Assembly (NCBI GenBank): GCA_013205085.1
Contig: JABMLH010000004.1
Span: forward strand, 248,001-312,000
Direction of reading: 5' to 3'
Source of the DNA: Microbacteriaceae bacterium VKM Ac-2854
GTDB taxonomy: Bacteria > Actinomycetota > Actinomycetes > Actinomycetales > Microbacteriaceae
DNA length: 64,000 nucleotides
The position numbers were made by a program, and so were the translations under genes. Below, in pieces: positions 16,483 to 25,000 of this stretch (its first letter is position 1; every line of letters starts with the position of its first letter). The notes under the pieces are model-generated. The model saw only the letters and a list, made by a program, of their open reading frames with translations. It ran no database searches and had not been told where the DNA came from.

Positions 16483-17588
16483 GCGCCCGCTCGATGGTGA
16501 CGCTCGACGAGCTGCGGGCCGCGGCGCGCAAGCGTTACGACCGCGACCACCGCGCGTGGGCCGGGCGGGGCGACGACGATGCGCTGCTGGAGCTGCCGCT
16601 GCACCCGCCGACGGAGGCGGTCGCCCTGCGCGACTCCGCCGCCGCGATCGCCTGGGTCACGACGTGGCGCGGCATCGACGGGGTCGGCTGGGAGACCAGG
16701 CGCTGGGCGAGTCTCGGCGCGCAGGACGTTCCGGTGCGGGTGACGGTGCGCGGTCCGGAGGCGATCGCGGGGCTGGCCGGCACGGCGCGGGCGTGGACCG
16801 TATTGCAGCGGCGAGCCGATGTACTGCGCTCGCGCTGGCCCGGCCTGGTGGCGGAGGCGATCCGTCGCGAAGCTCGCATGCTGCTCGCTCTCGAGGAGGC
16901 CGACTTCGAGCGCTTCGTCCTGGTGCTCGCGTGGGTCGAGCAGCATCCGCTCTCCGGCCGCTACGTGCGGCAGCTGCCGATCCGCGGGGTCGACACCAAG
17001 TGGATCGAGCGGCACCGTGCCCTCGTGCGCGGCTTTACGGCCGCGATCACCGGCAACGAGACCCTCGGGCTCGCGGAGAATCCGGCGCTGATCCGACTGC
17101 GCATCCTGGACCCGGCGCTGCGCCCCGCCGGCCTGGCCGACCTCGCGGCCCCCGTGGAGGAACTCGCCCGGCTCGCGTTGGCACCGACCCGGGTGTACGT
17201 GTTCGAGAACCTCGAGTCCGTGCTCGCGTTGCCGGAGATCATGGGAGCCGTCGCGGTGCACGGCAGCGGCTACGCGGTGGGGCGGCTGCGCGCGATCCCG
17301 TGGCTGCGCGACGCACGGATCCGCTACTGGGGCGATCTGGACAGCAATGGTTTCGCGATCCTGAACCTGATCCGCTCGGCCTGCTGCGATGTGACGAGCG
17401 TGCTGATGGACGAGCGCACCCTCGAGGATCACCTCGACCTGGCCGGTCACGAGGCCACCCCGAACCGCGGCGTCTTCGCCCAGCTGACCGCCGAGGAGCA
17501 ATCCGTGCTGGCGCGCCTGCGCCGCGACGGCGACGTGCGACTCGAACAGGAGCGCATCGACTGGGGCTACGCGCTCGCTCGCCTCTGA
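16479..17588 (+). CDS. jetD: Wadjet nuclease subunit JetD (Toprim-like)
   Basis: A 369-residue protein of the DUF3322/DUF2220 type, the topoisomerase VI-like nuclease that cuts the extruded DNA. The C-terminal half holds the Toprim-type acidic residues: VFENLESVLALP with Glu, and IRYWGDLDSNGFAIL with the D-x-D pair. GTG 16479 overlaps the jetC stop (GTGA). A later Met (residue 6) could also serve. Active-site residues appear intact, so with jetA-C this is a complete type I Wadjet system. Confidence 0.93.
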   Translation: MSARSMVTLDELRAAARKRYDRDHRAWAGRGDDDALLELPLHPPTEAVALRDSAAAIAWVTTWRGIDGVGWETRRWASLGAQDVPVRVTVRGPEAIAGLAGTARAWTVLQRRADVLRSRWPGLVAEAIRREARMLLALEEADFERFVLVLAWVEQHPLSGRYVRQLPIRGVDTKWIERHRALVRGFTAAITGNETLGLAENPALIRLRILDPALRPAGLADLAAPVEELARLALAPTRVYVFENLESVLALPEIMGAVAVHGSGYAVGRLRAIPWLRDARIRYWGDLDSNGFAILNLIRSACCDVTSVLMDERTLEDHLDLAGHEATPNRGVFAQLTAEEQSVLARLRRDGDVRLEQERIDWGYALARL

Positions 17589-17632
17589 TCGGGCGCCGCG
17601 CTCGACTCCTGGTCAGGGTCCCGACCCCCACT

Positions 17633-17686
17633 AGCGTGCGAGACACCCCGGCGGAACTGGGGGTCTCGCACGCTTCTGGGGGTGTC
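17633..17686 (+). repeat. 54-bp palindromic repeat / bidirectional terminator, right of jet operon
   Basis: Second copy of the 10935-10988 element (two mismatches). The arms are 17625-17644 and 17663-17682. It sits between the convergent jetD (+) and VWA (-) genes, so it could terminate transcription from both sides, including the 25-kb minus-strand train. Confidence 0.85.
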
Positions 17687-17695
17687 CCGGAACCC

Positions 17696-19426
17696 TCAGG
17701 CACAGATCTCATACGGCGTCGTCGGCGTCTGCGACAGCGTGATCGCCCGCACGTAGTCCGACGCATCGAGGTGGAAGATCATCGAGCTCCCGGAGGGCCC
17801 GCTCACCACGACGTAGTCGCTCATCCGGTAGTCGCCGCGTACGAGGGCGCCGTCCGGATGCGCCTGCAGCAGCCGGCCCACCGACATGCCGAGGCCGGCA
17901 TCGCGCCAGGTGCGGGGAGCGGCGGCCGAGCTGGAGGAGGCCGAGATGATGATCCAGGAGGCATCGTAGGGTTCATCCACGTTCGAGGCGATGCCGATGT
18001 GCACCGCATCGCCGCCGGTGTCGACGTTCCGGTACCAGGTGCAGTACTCCGGCACGTACTCGTCGTTCAGGTCCACCGCCGCGGCGATCTCGTCGAAGCC
18101 CGCGCCGAGGCGGATGGGGCCCACGGCATCCAGCGACACCTGCCACGACGAGACGGCGGCGCTGACGGCGTTCGCCGCGCTGGCGGCCGGGCCGCAGGTG
18201 CAGACGACGATGCGGATGATCCGCCCTGAGACGGCGCCGCCGGCACCCTCGTAGGTGATGCGGTAGCCGTTCGCGCTGCCGGGAGCGACGGCGAAGTCGA
18301 CGTACCAGGCGTCATCGCCCTGCACGGGCGCGGAGGGTGTGCCGTAGATCGCCACCGCATCCGCCACGTCCGCGCCGACGGCGATGCCGTCCGCCGTGCC
18401 GACCTCGGCCTTGGGGGTGATGGCGGTGAGCACGCCGCCGCGGAACTCCAGCGCAGCATCGGTGCAGTCGACGTAGACCACCTCGGCGGTGCCCTTCATG
18501 ATCTCGAAGCCGGGCAGCGTGGCGCGTGCCTGCTCCAGGGTCATCCCGAGTCGCGCGGAGCCGTAGCCGGTGGCGCTGACGCGGTCACCGCTCGAGGTCG
18601 CCGCCCGCAAACGCGCCGCCAACTGGGCGGCGTCGGCGACGTCGACGTAGCTGCCGGAGCCGAGGGCGGCGATGCACTGCAGCTGCGACTGCGCCTGCTC
18701 ATCCGCATCGACGGCGAAGCCGATCACCTCGATGGTGAGCAGCGGATGCGCGTCGAGCACCTCGCGGGCGACGTCGCAGGATGAGGGCGGCGAGCAGGTG
18801 TCGACGCCGTCGGTGACGAGCACAACGGTGGCCGGCTCGCCGCCCGGCAGCTGCTCGGCGGCGGAGCGCAGCGCCGGGCCGATCGGGGTGAAGCCCGACT
18901 CCACGATCCCCGCGATGGACGCGTTGTACGCGGCCTTGTCGATCGGGCCGACCGGCTGCAGGGTGCGCACATCGGAGCAGCCGGCGGCCTGCTCCGCATC
19001 GGAGTTGCCGGTGCCGGTGCCGAACACCATCAGGCCCAGTTCGGTCGCCGGGTCTACGCCATCGACCATCGTGGTGGCGGCGGCGCGGGCAGCCTGCATC
19101 CGGGTGCCGCCCGAGGCGACGTCGCGCACCATCGAGCCGGAGGCGTCGAGGATGAGCATGGTCGGCACGGCGGCGGTGGTCGCGAGGGCGGGGTCGGCGG
19201 TCGGGGCGTTCGACGCGGCTCCGGCGGGCTCCGGCGTCTGGGCCGACGCGACCGGATCCGCGTCGCTCTCGGGAGGCGCGAGCGCCGCGGGAGCGAACGC
19301 GGCGGTCACGTTCGCGAGCAGCGGAGTGACGGTGAGCGCGGCGCCGGTGACCAGGGTCACCAGCACGAGGGCGCCAGCAGCCGTGGCGAACATCCACGCC
19401 TTCGGGCCCGATTTCGGTGCGTTCAT
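17696..19426 (-). CDS. membrane-anchored VWA-domain protein
   Basis: A 576-residue protein, last gene of the minus-strand train. Residues about 11-33 form a signal anchor (AWMFATAAGALVLVTLVTGAA); an Ala/Pro-rich linker follows. The von Willebrand A domain starts at about 88 with an intact MIDAS motif DASGS (94-98), then VLVTDGVDTC and GFAVDADE. The C-terminal 300 residues are a separate extracellular region with several cysteines (VYVDC, VVCTCG, PEYCTWY) that I do not recognise. It begins 16 bp after the preceding gene. It is probably a surface partner of the secretion/PFNA-like system, binding protein via the metal site. Confidence 0.85.
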   Translation of the reverse strand: MNAPKSGPKAWMFATAAGALVLVTLVTGAALTVTPLLANVTAAFAPAALAPPESDADPVASAQTPEPAGAASNAPTADPALATTAAVPTMLILDASGSMVRDVASGGTRMQAARAAATTMVDGVDPATELGLMVFGTGTGNSDAEQAAGCSDVRTLQPVGPIDKAAYNASIAGIVESGFTPIGPALRSAAEQLPGGEPATVVLVTDGVDTCSPPSSCDVAREVLDAHPLLTIEVIGFAVDADEQAQSQLQCIAALGSGSYVDVADAAQLAARLRAATSSGDRVSATGYGSARLGMTLEQARATLPGFEIMKGTAEVVYVDCTDAALEFRGGVLTAITPKAEVGTADGIAVGADVADAVAIYGTPSAPVQGDDAWYVDFAVAPGSANGYRITYEGAGGAVSGRIIRIVVCTCGPAASAANAVSAAVSSWQVSLDAVGPIRLGAGFDEIAAAVDLNDEYVPEYCTWYRNVDTGGDAVHIGIASNVDEPYDASWIIISASSSSAAAPRTWRDAGLGMSVGRLLQAHPDGALVRGDYRMSDYVVVSGPSGSSMIFHLDASDYVRAITLSQTPTTPYEICA

Positions 19427-19442
19427 CGCGGCATCCTTCGGG

Positions 19443-20780
19443 TCATGGTCGTTCTCCGATCACCACGTCGGTCACGAGCAGGCGCACGCCGTCCCAGCGG
19501 ATCAGGGCGGAAACGGGACGCGGAGCGTCCATCCCGTCCATGTCCTCCCAGGCCCAGGTGACGCGGTAGCCGTCGCCATCGATGACGAGGTCGGTGATGG
19601 GGTCGCGCCAGCCGCCCGACAGGATGTCGGACACCGGGATCGAGTCCAGCACCTGGCCGTCGGCGGAATAGAAGACGAGCGAACTGGGCCAGGCGACCCC
19701 GCCGTGATTGCAGTCGACGACGATGGCCGCCGCCGCGGACGAGGCGCTGGGCGACGGCTGGATCGCGGCAAGGGATCGGCCGTACGGGCCGCCGAAGTAG
19801 ACGCCGCCGTCCTGATCGGTGTAACCGGGCAGCACACCGCCGACGAGGGTGCCGGCATCGAATTCGCACAGCGCGGGCACGGGGGCGGATTCGAAGAAGT
19901 CGGCCGTCAGCGCCGGCGCCGATGCATCCGACAGACCACCGAGAGCGAGGGCGTAGCGACTCGTCGGTGCGGGGTTCGGCGGGGTCGGAGTGCCGGACGC
20001 GTAGCCCGCGGCGAAGGATTCGTCGGCTCGGGACTGCAGTGCGTGCAGCGCGCCGTCGGCGAGTCGCTGCGCCACCTCCTCGGCGAGCGCCTTCAGCTGC
20101 GAGCTGTCCGCCGACCCGGACGGCGTGAAGGCGAAGCGCTGCAGCAGATTGCCCGTCGTCGCCGTGATCAGAAGGGTGAACGACCCGTTCTGATCGGTGC
20201 GCGTGCCCGCGAACCAGTGCACCGGTTCCTCCGAGCCGCCGGCGGGCGCCGCGGAGCCGGTCGCCACCTCGGCGTAGTCCACCGTGCCGGTGAGCGCGTA
20301 GTCCTGATCGCGCAGTTCGATCCGACCGCAGCGACCGGATGCGTGCAGCAGCGCTCCGTACTCGTCGGCCGCGGTGGCCGGGTTCGCGAGCATCAGCAGC
20401 TCACTGCGGAACTCCGCACCCGCGAGGGCTCGGTAGCCGGACGGATGGATGCCGCTCGCGCCCGCCATCTCCGCGCAACCCTCCGGCCCGACCCGCCCGA
20501 GATCGTTCATCGTGTACTCCACATCGAGCTGCCCGTCGCCCGTATCGGTGCCGAAGATGTCGAGCAGCACGGCGCCGGGCACCACGATGCGGTCGAGTTC
20601 CGCCGCGAGGTACGTCTCGCTGCCGTCGATGGTCGCGGGCGACGGCGGCGCGACGCCGGCCGCGACGTCGCGCACCACCGCGGCACCCCAGGGCGACGCG
20701 ATCGCCGCCCAGGCACCGACGGCGCAGGCGACCGCGACGGTGCCGGCGAGGGCGGCGATGAGGAGGGGGCGCCTAGGCAT
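19443..20780 (-). CDS. secreted protein of unknown function in T7SS-like train
   Basis: A 445-residue exported protein. The N-terminus is a signal anchor (LLIAALAGTVAVACAVGAWAA, residues 6-26). No known domain was recognised; the protein is Gly/Ala/Ser-rich with a few cysteines (GCAEM, GRCGRI, ALCEFD, VDCNHG) and several Y/W-rich strands, suggesting an extracytoplasmic beta-rich fold. It sits between the WXG100-CHAP gene (66 bp upstream) and the VWA gene (16 bp downstream) on the same strand, so it is likely a dedicated component or substrate of that system. Function unknown. Confidence 0.75.
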   Translation of the reverse strand: MPRRPLLIAALAGTVAVACAVGAWAAIASPWGAAVVRDVAAGVAPPSPATIDGSETYLAAELDRIVVPGAVLLDIFGTDTGDGQLDVEYTMNDLGRVGPEGCAEMAGASGIHPSGYRALAGAEFRSELLMLANPATAADEYGALLHASGRCGRIELRDQDYALTGTVDYAEVATGSAAPAGGSEEPVHWFAGTRTDQNGSFTLLITATTGNLLQRFAFTPSGSADSSQLKALAEEVAQRLADGALHALQSRADESFAAGYASGTPTPPNPAPTSRYALALGGLSDASAPALTADFFESAPVPALCEFDAGTLVGGVLPGYTDQDGGVYFGGPYGRSLAAIQPSPSASSAAAAIVVDCNHGGVAWPSSLVFYSADGQVLDSIPVSDILSGGWRDPITDLVIDGDGYRVTWAWEDMDGMDAPRPVSALIRWDGVRLLVTDVVIGERP

Positions 20781-20846
20781 CTGCGGTCCCGATCGCGGGT
20801 GGCGCGGCGGCGACCGGAGTCGCCGCCGCGCCGTCCGAGGGCCGGG

Positions 20847-21668
20847 TCACGGGTTCGCGGCGAAGCGCCACGTGCGGGCGTCGAAGCCAGCGGGCGGACT
20901 CGGTGTCCAGTTGAGCACCTCGCTCACCAGGCCGGATCCGCCGGGCGAATTGGACTGCACGATGTGGTACGTGCCGTCGGCGTTCACTCCGACGACCATC
21001 ACGGTGTGCACGCCGTAGACCCAGCCGTTGGGGTCGCTCTGCGAGGTGTACTGGATCACGTCGCCGACCCCGGTCTGCGACGGATCGACGGCGACCGCGC
21101 CCGAATTGATGTAGCCGTCGACCGGTCCACCGCCGACGAACTTACCGCCGGCGCCGTTGATCCACCGCTGGACGGACTTGATGCACTCTCCTTCGGCGTT
21201 CCATCCGGTTTCACGGACGGACCCGATCTCGGCGAGAGCCTTGTTCGCCGCGTCGCTCGCGCTGTAGTTCTGCGTACCGGCCGGGCCCGCGGGAGCGGTC
21301 GACCCGCTGCCCGTCGACCCGCTGCCCGTCGATCCACTGCCGGTGGATCCACTGCCGGACGACGGCGAACCACTGGACGAGGACGCGCCGTTACCGGAGT
21401 CCCCCGAGGCAGTTCGCTGCTCATCCGCATTGTTCAGCGCCGACTGGCCCAACCCGCTGATCTTCTCGGCGACGGAGGCGAGCCCCGCGCTGTGCTTGGG
21501 CCACCAGTCGTTGACGAAGGTGCGGGCATCCGGCCCTTCCCAGATGCCCGGGAGGCCCCGCACCATCGATTCGAGGCGAGAGCGCAACTCGAGCAGCTCC
21601 TCCGCCCGCGCCCGGAGGTCGCGCCCCGCCGACTCGACGGCCTCCACATCCATGCCCAAACGGACCAC
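20847..21668 (-). CDS. WXG100-CHAP-like fusion: probable T7SS effector
   Basis: A 273-residue protein. Residues 1-88 are a WXG100 domain (helical hairpin, W43-E-G at the turn), closely similar to the upstream WXG100 protein; 89-130 is a Ser/Gly linker with GSTGS repeats; 134-273 is a cysteine-hydrolase-like domain with Cys162 (GECIKSVQRW), His221 (GVHTVMVVG) and Asn240 (HIVQSN), and a W-R-F terminus, fitting CHAP/NlpC-P60 amidases or peptidases of peptidoglycan. GTG 21668 is chosen because GAGAGGGG precedes it and the start then aligns with the neighbour (VRLGMDV/ARMGMDV). It is likely secreted by the FtsK-type ATPase and acts on cell wall, own or foreign. The hydrolase call is by pattern only. 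Confidence 0.8.
   Translation of the reverse strand: MVRLGMDVEAVESAGRDLRARAEELLELRSRLESMVRGLPGIWEGPDARTFVNDWWPKHSAGLASVAEKISGLGQSALNNADEQRTASGDSGNGASSSSGSPSSGSGSTGSGSTGSGSTGSGSTAPAGPAGTQNYSASDAANKALAEIGSVRETGWNAEGECIKSVQRWINGAGGKFVGGGPVDGYINSGAVAVDPSQTGVGDVIQYTSQSDPNGWVYGVHTVMVVGVNADGTYHIVQSNSPGGSGLVSEVLNWTPSPPAGFDARTWRFAANP
21301..21360 (-). repeat. four tandem 15-bp units in the effector linker
   Basis: Four consecutive 15-bp units, two of the form gacccgctgcccgtc and two diverged (gatccactgccggtg/ac), encode the GSTGS linker between the WXG100 and hydrolase domains. Linker length probably varies between strains. Confidence 0.85.
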
Positions 21669-21703
21669 GGCGATATCCCCTCTCTCTGCTCGACGTCGGC
21701 GGG

Positions 21704-21976
21704 TCAGCGACCCGAGACGTCCCGCTGCTCGTTGGCGTTGTTCAGTGCCGACTGGCCGAGACCGTCGATGTGGCTGATGACGGTCGTCAGCGAACGCTTG
21801 TGCTCCGGCCACCACGAGTTCACGAACTCGTTGGCGTCCTTGCCGTCCCAGATCGACGTCAGATTGCGCACCAGCGCGTCGATCTGGTTGAGCTTGGTCT
21901 GCAGTTCGCCGGCCTGCGACTTCAGGTTGCGTCCGGCGGTCTCGACAGCATCGACGTCCATTCCCATACGGGCCAT
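21704..21976 (-). CDS. WXG100 family protein (EsxA/EsxB-like)
   Basis: A 90-residue helical-hairpin protein with W43-D-G at the turn and two heptad-patterned helices (residues 8-40 and 50-85), no signal peptide and no cysteine. WXG100 proteins are exported as dimers by type VII secretion. It lies 105 bp downstream of the FtsK-type ATPase gene and 35 bp upstream of the WXG100-CHAP gene, with which it shares a near-identical second helix end (GLGQSALNNA.EQR), so the two may form a heterodimer. No YxxxD/E secretion tail is obvious at the C-terminus. Confidence 0.9.
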   Translation of the reverse strand: MARMGMDVDAVETAGRNLKSQAGELQTKLNQIDALVRNLTSIWDGKDANEFVNSWWPEHKRSLTTVISHIDGLGQSALNNANEQRDVSGR

Positions 21977-22081
21977 GAGGTGTCCTTCTTTCGTTTTCTC
22001 GATTGAGTATTCGGTGGTTTGTTCGTGCCGTTCGACGGTATCGACCGGACGCTTTTGTGCCGATGGGTAGAGGTACCCGTG

Positions 22082-25000
22082 CTACCCGTCGATCGAGAGC
22101 TGGATCTTGTCGATCCGCCCTCGGTCGATCAGGAAGCCGCGGCCAGGTGGGAGATCGCTCTGCCGGAATCGCCCGAGACCGGCGGCGAGGAGCGACTCGC
22201 CGTCGTTGTCCCCAGGTACGAGGAGCAGCCCCCGTCGACCCGCTTTCAGGTCTCGGCCCAGCGACCACGCGGCTCCCCAGGTGGAGGATTCGCCTTCGCC
22301 GACGATCAGGACGTCGGCCCTCGCGGCGGCCTTGACCAACGCGACGAGCGCGTCCTCCGCTTCGGTCGAAGTGAACTCCGTGATCCCCTCGACGACGATC
22401 GCGACGGTCCTGGGCGGGGGCGGCATCGACTCCAGAGCCTCAACGAGCGCGGCGGCCTCTCGCGCCGCCTCCGCCGCTGCGATGACGCTCTTGTCCCAGA
22501 GCGGCAGACTGGAGAGGGCTGATCGTCGGAGGCCGAAATACATCAGCTTCATCGACGGATACGCCCGTCGGAGCCCACGAGCGATCGTGATGGCGGCGGT
22601 GGTGCGACCGCTCCCAGGCGGCCCGGCGAGGAGGAAGGTGCCTCGCGGTTCGAAGCCCAGGGGGGCGAGGTCGTGGTCGGCAACGCCGATCGTCACGCCG
22701 CCGCGCGAGATCGGAGGAAGATCCGTCGAACGCACCACCTCGGCCAGCCGCCCGATCGGCGCCGCCGGCGTGACACCCTGGCGCTGCATCGCCTCGGCGA
22801 GCGCGCCGATCTTGCGGGCCTGGATGGCGACGTTCGCGTCGCCGCCGAGCACGGCGATCTGCACCTCGTTGCCCTCGCTGATGCCGCGCCCGGGTGGAGA
22901 GGTCGGCGAGAGCACGTCCTTGGGTGCGCCCAGCAGCAGGTAGTCGTCCTCGCTCGCGAGCCGGAGCACGATGCGGCGCTGGATGGTCGAGTTCAGCGAG
23001 GTCGGCACCGAGTTGGGCCGGTCGCCGGCGACCACGACGTGCACGCCGAGTTGTCGGCCGTCGGTCGCGATCTGGGTGAAGACGCTGAACCAGGCGCTGT
23101 TGCCGGCGTATTCGTACGCCTCCCGGAAGGCGCCGATGCCGTCGACCAGCAGCAGGATCCGCGGCTCGTCCGGCCGCTCGGCGCGCAGGCGGTACTCGCC
23201 GATCGTGGAGGCCTGAACGGCGCCGAAGCGCGTGGCGCGGTCGTCGACAAGGTCGCGGAGCATCCGCAGCAGCCGCACGACCCGCTCGTCGTCGTCGCCG
23301 CGGATGATCGCGCCGACGTGCGGCAGCTCGTTCAGCATCTGCAGCCCGTTGGCGCCGAAGTCGAGCCCGTAGACGTGCGCCGGGCCGCCGCGCGGAGTCA
23401 CGGCGGCGGCGACGGCGATCGAGCGCAGCGTGGTCGACTTGCCGGAGCCGCCGGTGCCGAAGATGGCCATGTTGCCGTCGCGGTCGGGCTCGTAGAACAC
23501 GGTCGGCTGGGTCTGCGTATCGGGGCGGTCGATCACGCCGAGCAGCAGCAGCTCGTCGGTGCGCGGCTGCGGCAGCCGGGAGAAGTCGTAGGCGTCGGCC
23601 AGCTCGTCCAGCCAGGGCTTGCGCGGCGCGGGGATGCGGGTCTCCTGCGCGGCCCGGTCGATCGTGGCGACCATCCGCGCGATGTCGGTCTCGCCGGGTT
23701 CCCCCTGAGGTTCCGTATCGAGCTCCGGCTGCTCCCAGGTCGACCCCGAGCCGAAGGCCATCTCGGCGATGTCGATCCGCGGCGGCGGCGCCTCGCCGGA
23801 GGTACTGCCACCCGCGTAGCCGGTCTGGAAGGTCGCGATGCGCCCCGGCCCGGTCTTCGCCGCGCCGCGGCCCGGGATGCTCGGGTCGAAGTGCGCAGCC
23901 ATCGGGGTGCCGAGGATGTCGGTGGAGTCGTCGCCGTCCGCCATCCGCAGGGCGATGCGCAGGTTCGTGTTGGCGCGCAGGTTGTCCTTGATCACCCCGG
24001 CCGGTCGCTGCGTCGCCAGAATCAGGTGCAGGCCGAGCGAGCGACCGCGCTGGGCGACGTCGACGACGCCGTCGACGAACTCGGGCACCTCGTTCACCAG
24101 CGCGGCGAACTCGTCGACCACGATCAGCAGGCTGGGCGGGGTCTCGGGGTCGCCGGTCTTCTCCAGCGAGACGAGGTCCTTGGCCTTCTTGCGGTTCAGC
24201 AGGTGCTCGCGATACCGCAACTCGGCGCGCAGGCTGGTCAGCGCCCGGCGCACCAGGTGCGGGGAGAGGTCGGTGACCAGGCCGACGGTGTGCGGCAGCG
24301 CCACGCAGTCGGCGAAGGCGGCGCCACCCTTGTAGTCGACGAAGAGGAAGGTGACGCGGTCGGGGCTGTAGGCCGCCGCCATCCCCAGCACCCAGGACTG
24401 CAGGAACTCCGATTTGCCGGCGCCGGTGGTGCCGCCCACGAGGGCGTGCGGGCCGTCGCTGCGCAGGTCGAGGTAGAAGTGCTCGGCGCCGGCGGAGCCG
24501 ACGAGAGCGCGCAGGGAGCCGGCCTTCTTGCGGCGCACGGGCGCGGATCCGTCGCGCGCGGTGATCGAGTTGTTCTCGCGCCAGCGATCGATCACGGCGC
24601 CGGACTGGCTGATCGTCTCCGCGCCGGCCAGGGTCGCGTACGACACCTCGCGCGGCAGGTCGGAGGCGTCCTCCACCGGCACGCCGATATCGATGACCGG
24701 GGCGAGCGAGCGGGCGAGGCCGAGGGCGGTGCTCGCGTCGACCTTCTCGAAGACGACCGGGTAGGAGTGCTCGGCGAGGCGGACCTGGCCCGCCGTCGCC
24801 GGAGCGTCGGAGCCGGCGACGAGGAGGAAGCTGCGCGCGGCCGCGGGAAGGGTGGCCAGGCTCGCGGCGCACCAGAGCACATGCACGCCCGCATCCGGCC
24901 CGCGTTCGGCCAGGCGGATCAACCGGGCGCGGTCGACGGTCGCGTCGTCCTCCACGATCACCACGACCGCGGGGGTCACCGGGTCCGGGATGGTGTCGGT

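Noticed and set aside
21301-21360. Short tandem repeats resembling a CRISPR or minisatellite array
   Set aside because: Four 15-bp units with no spacers, in frame, coding for a GSTGS linker.
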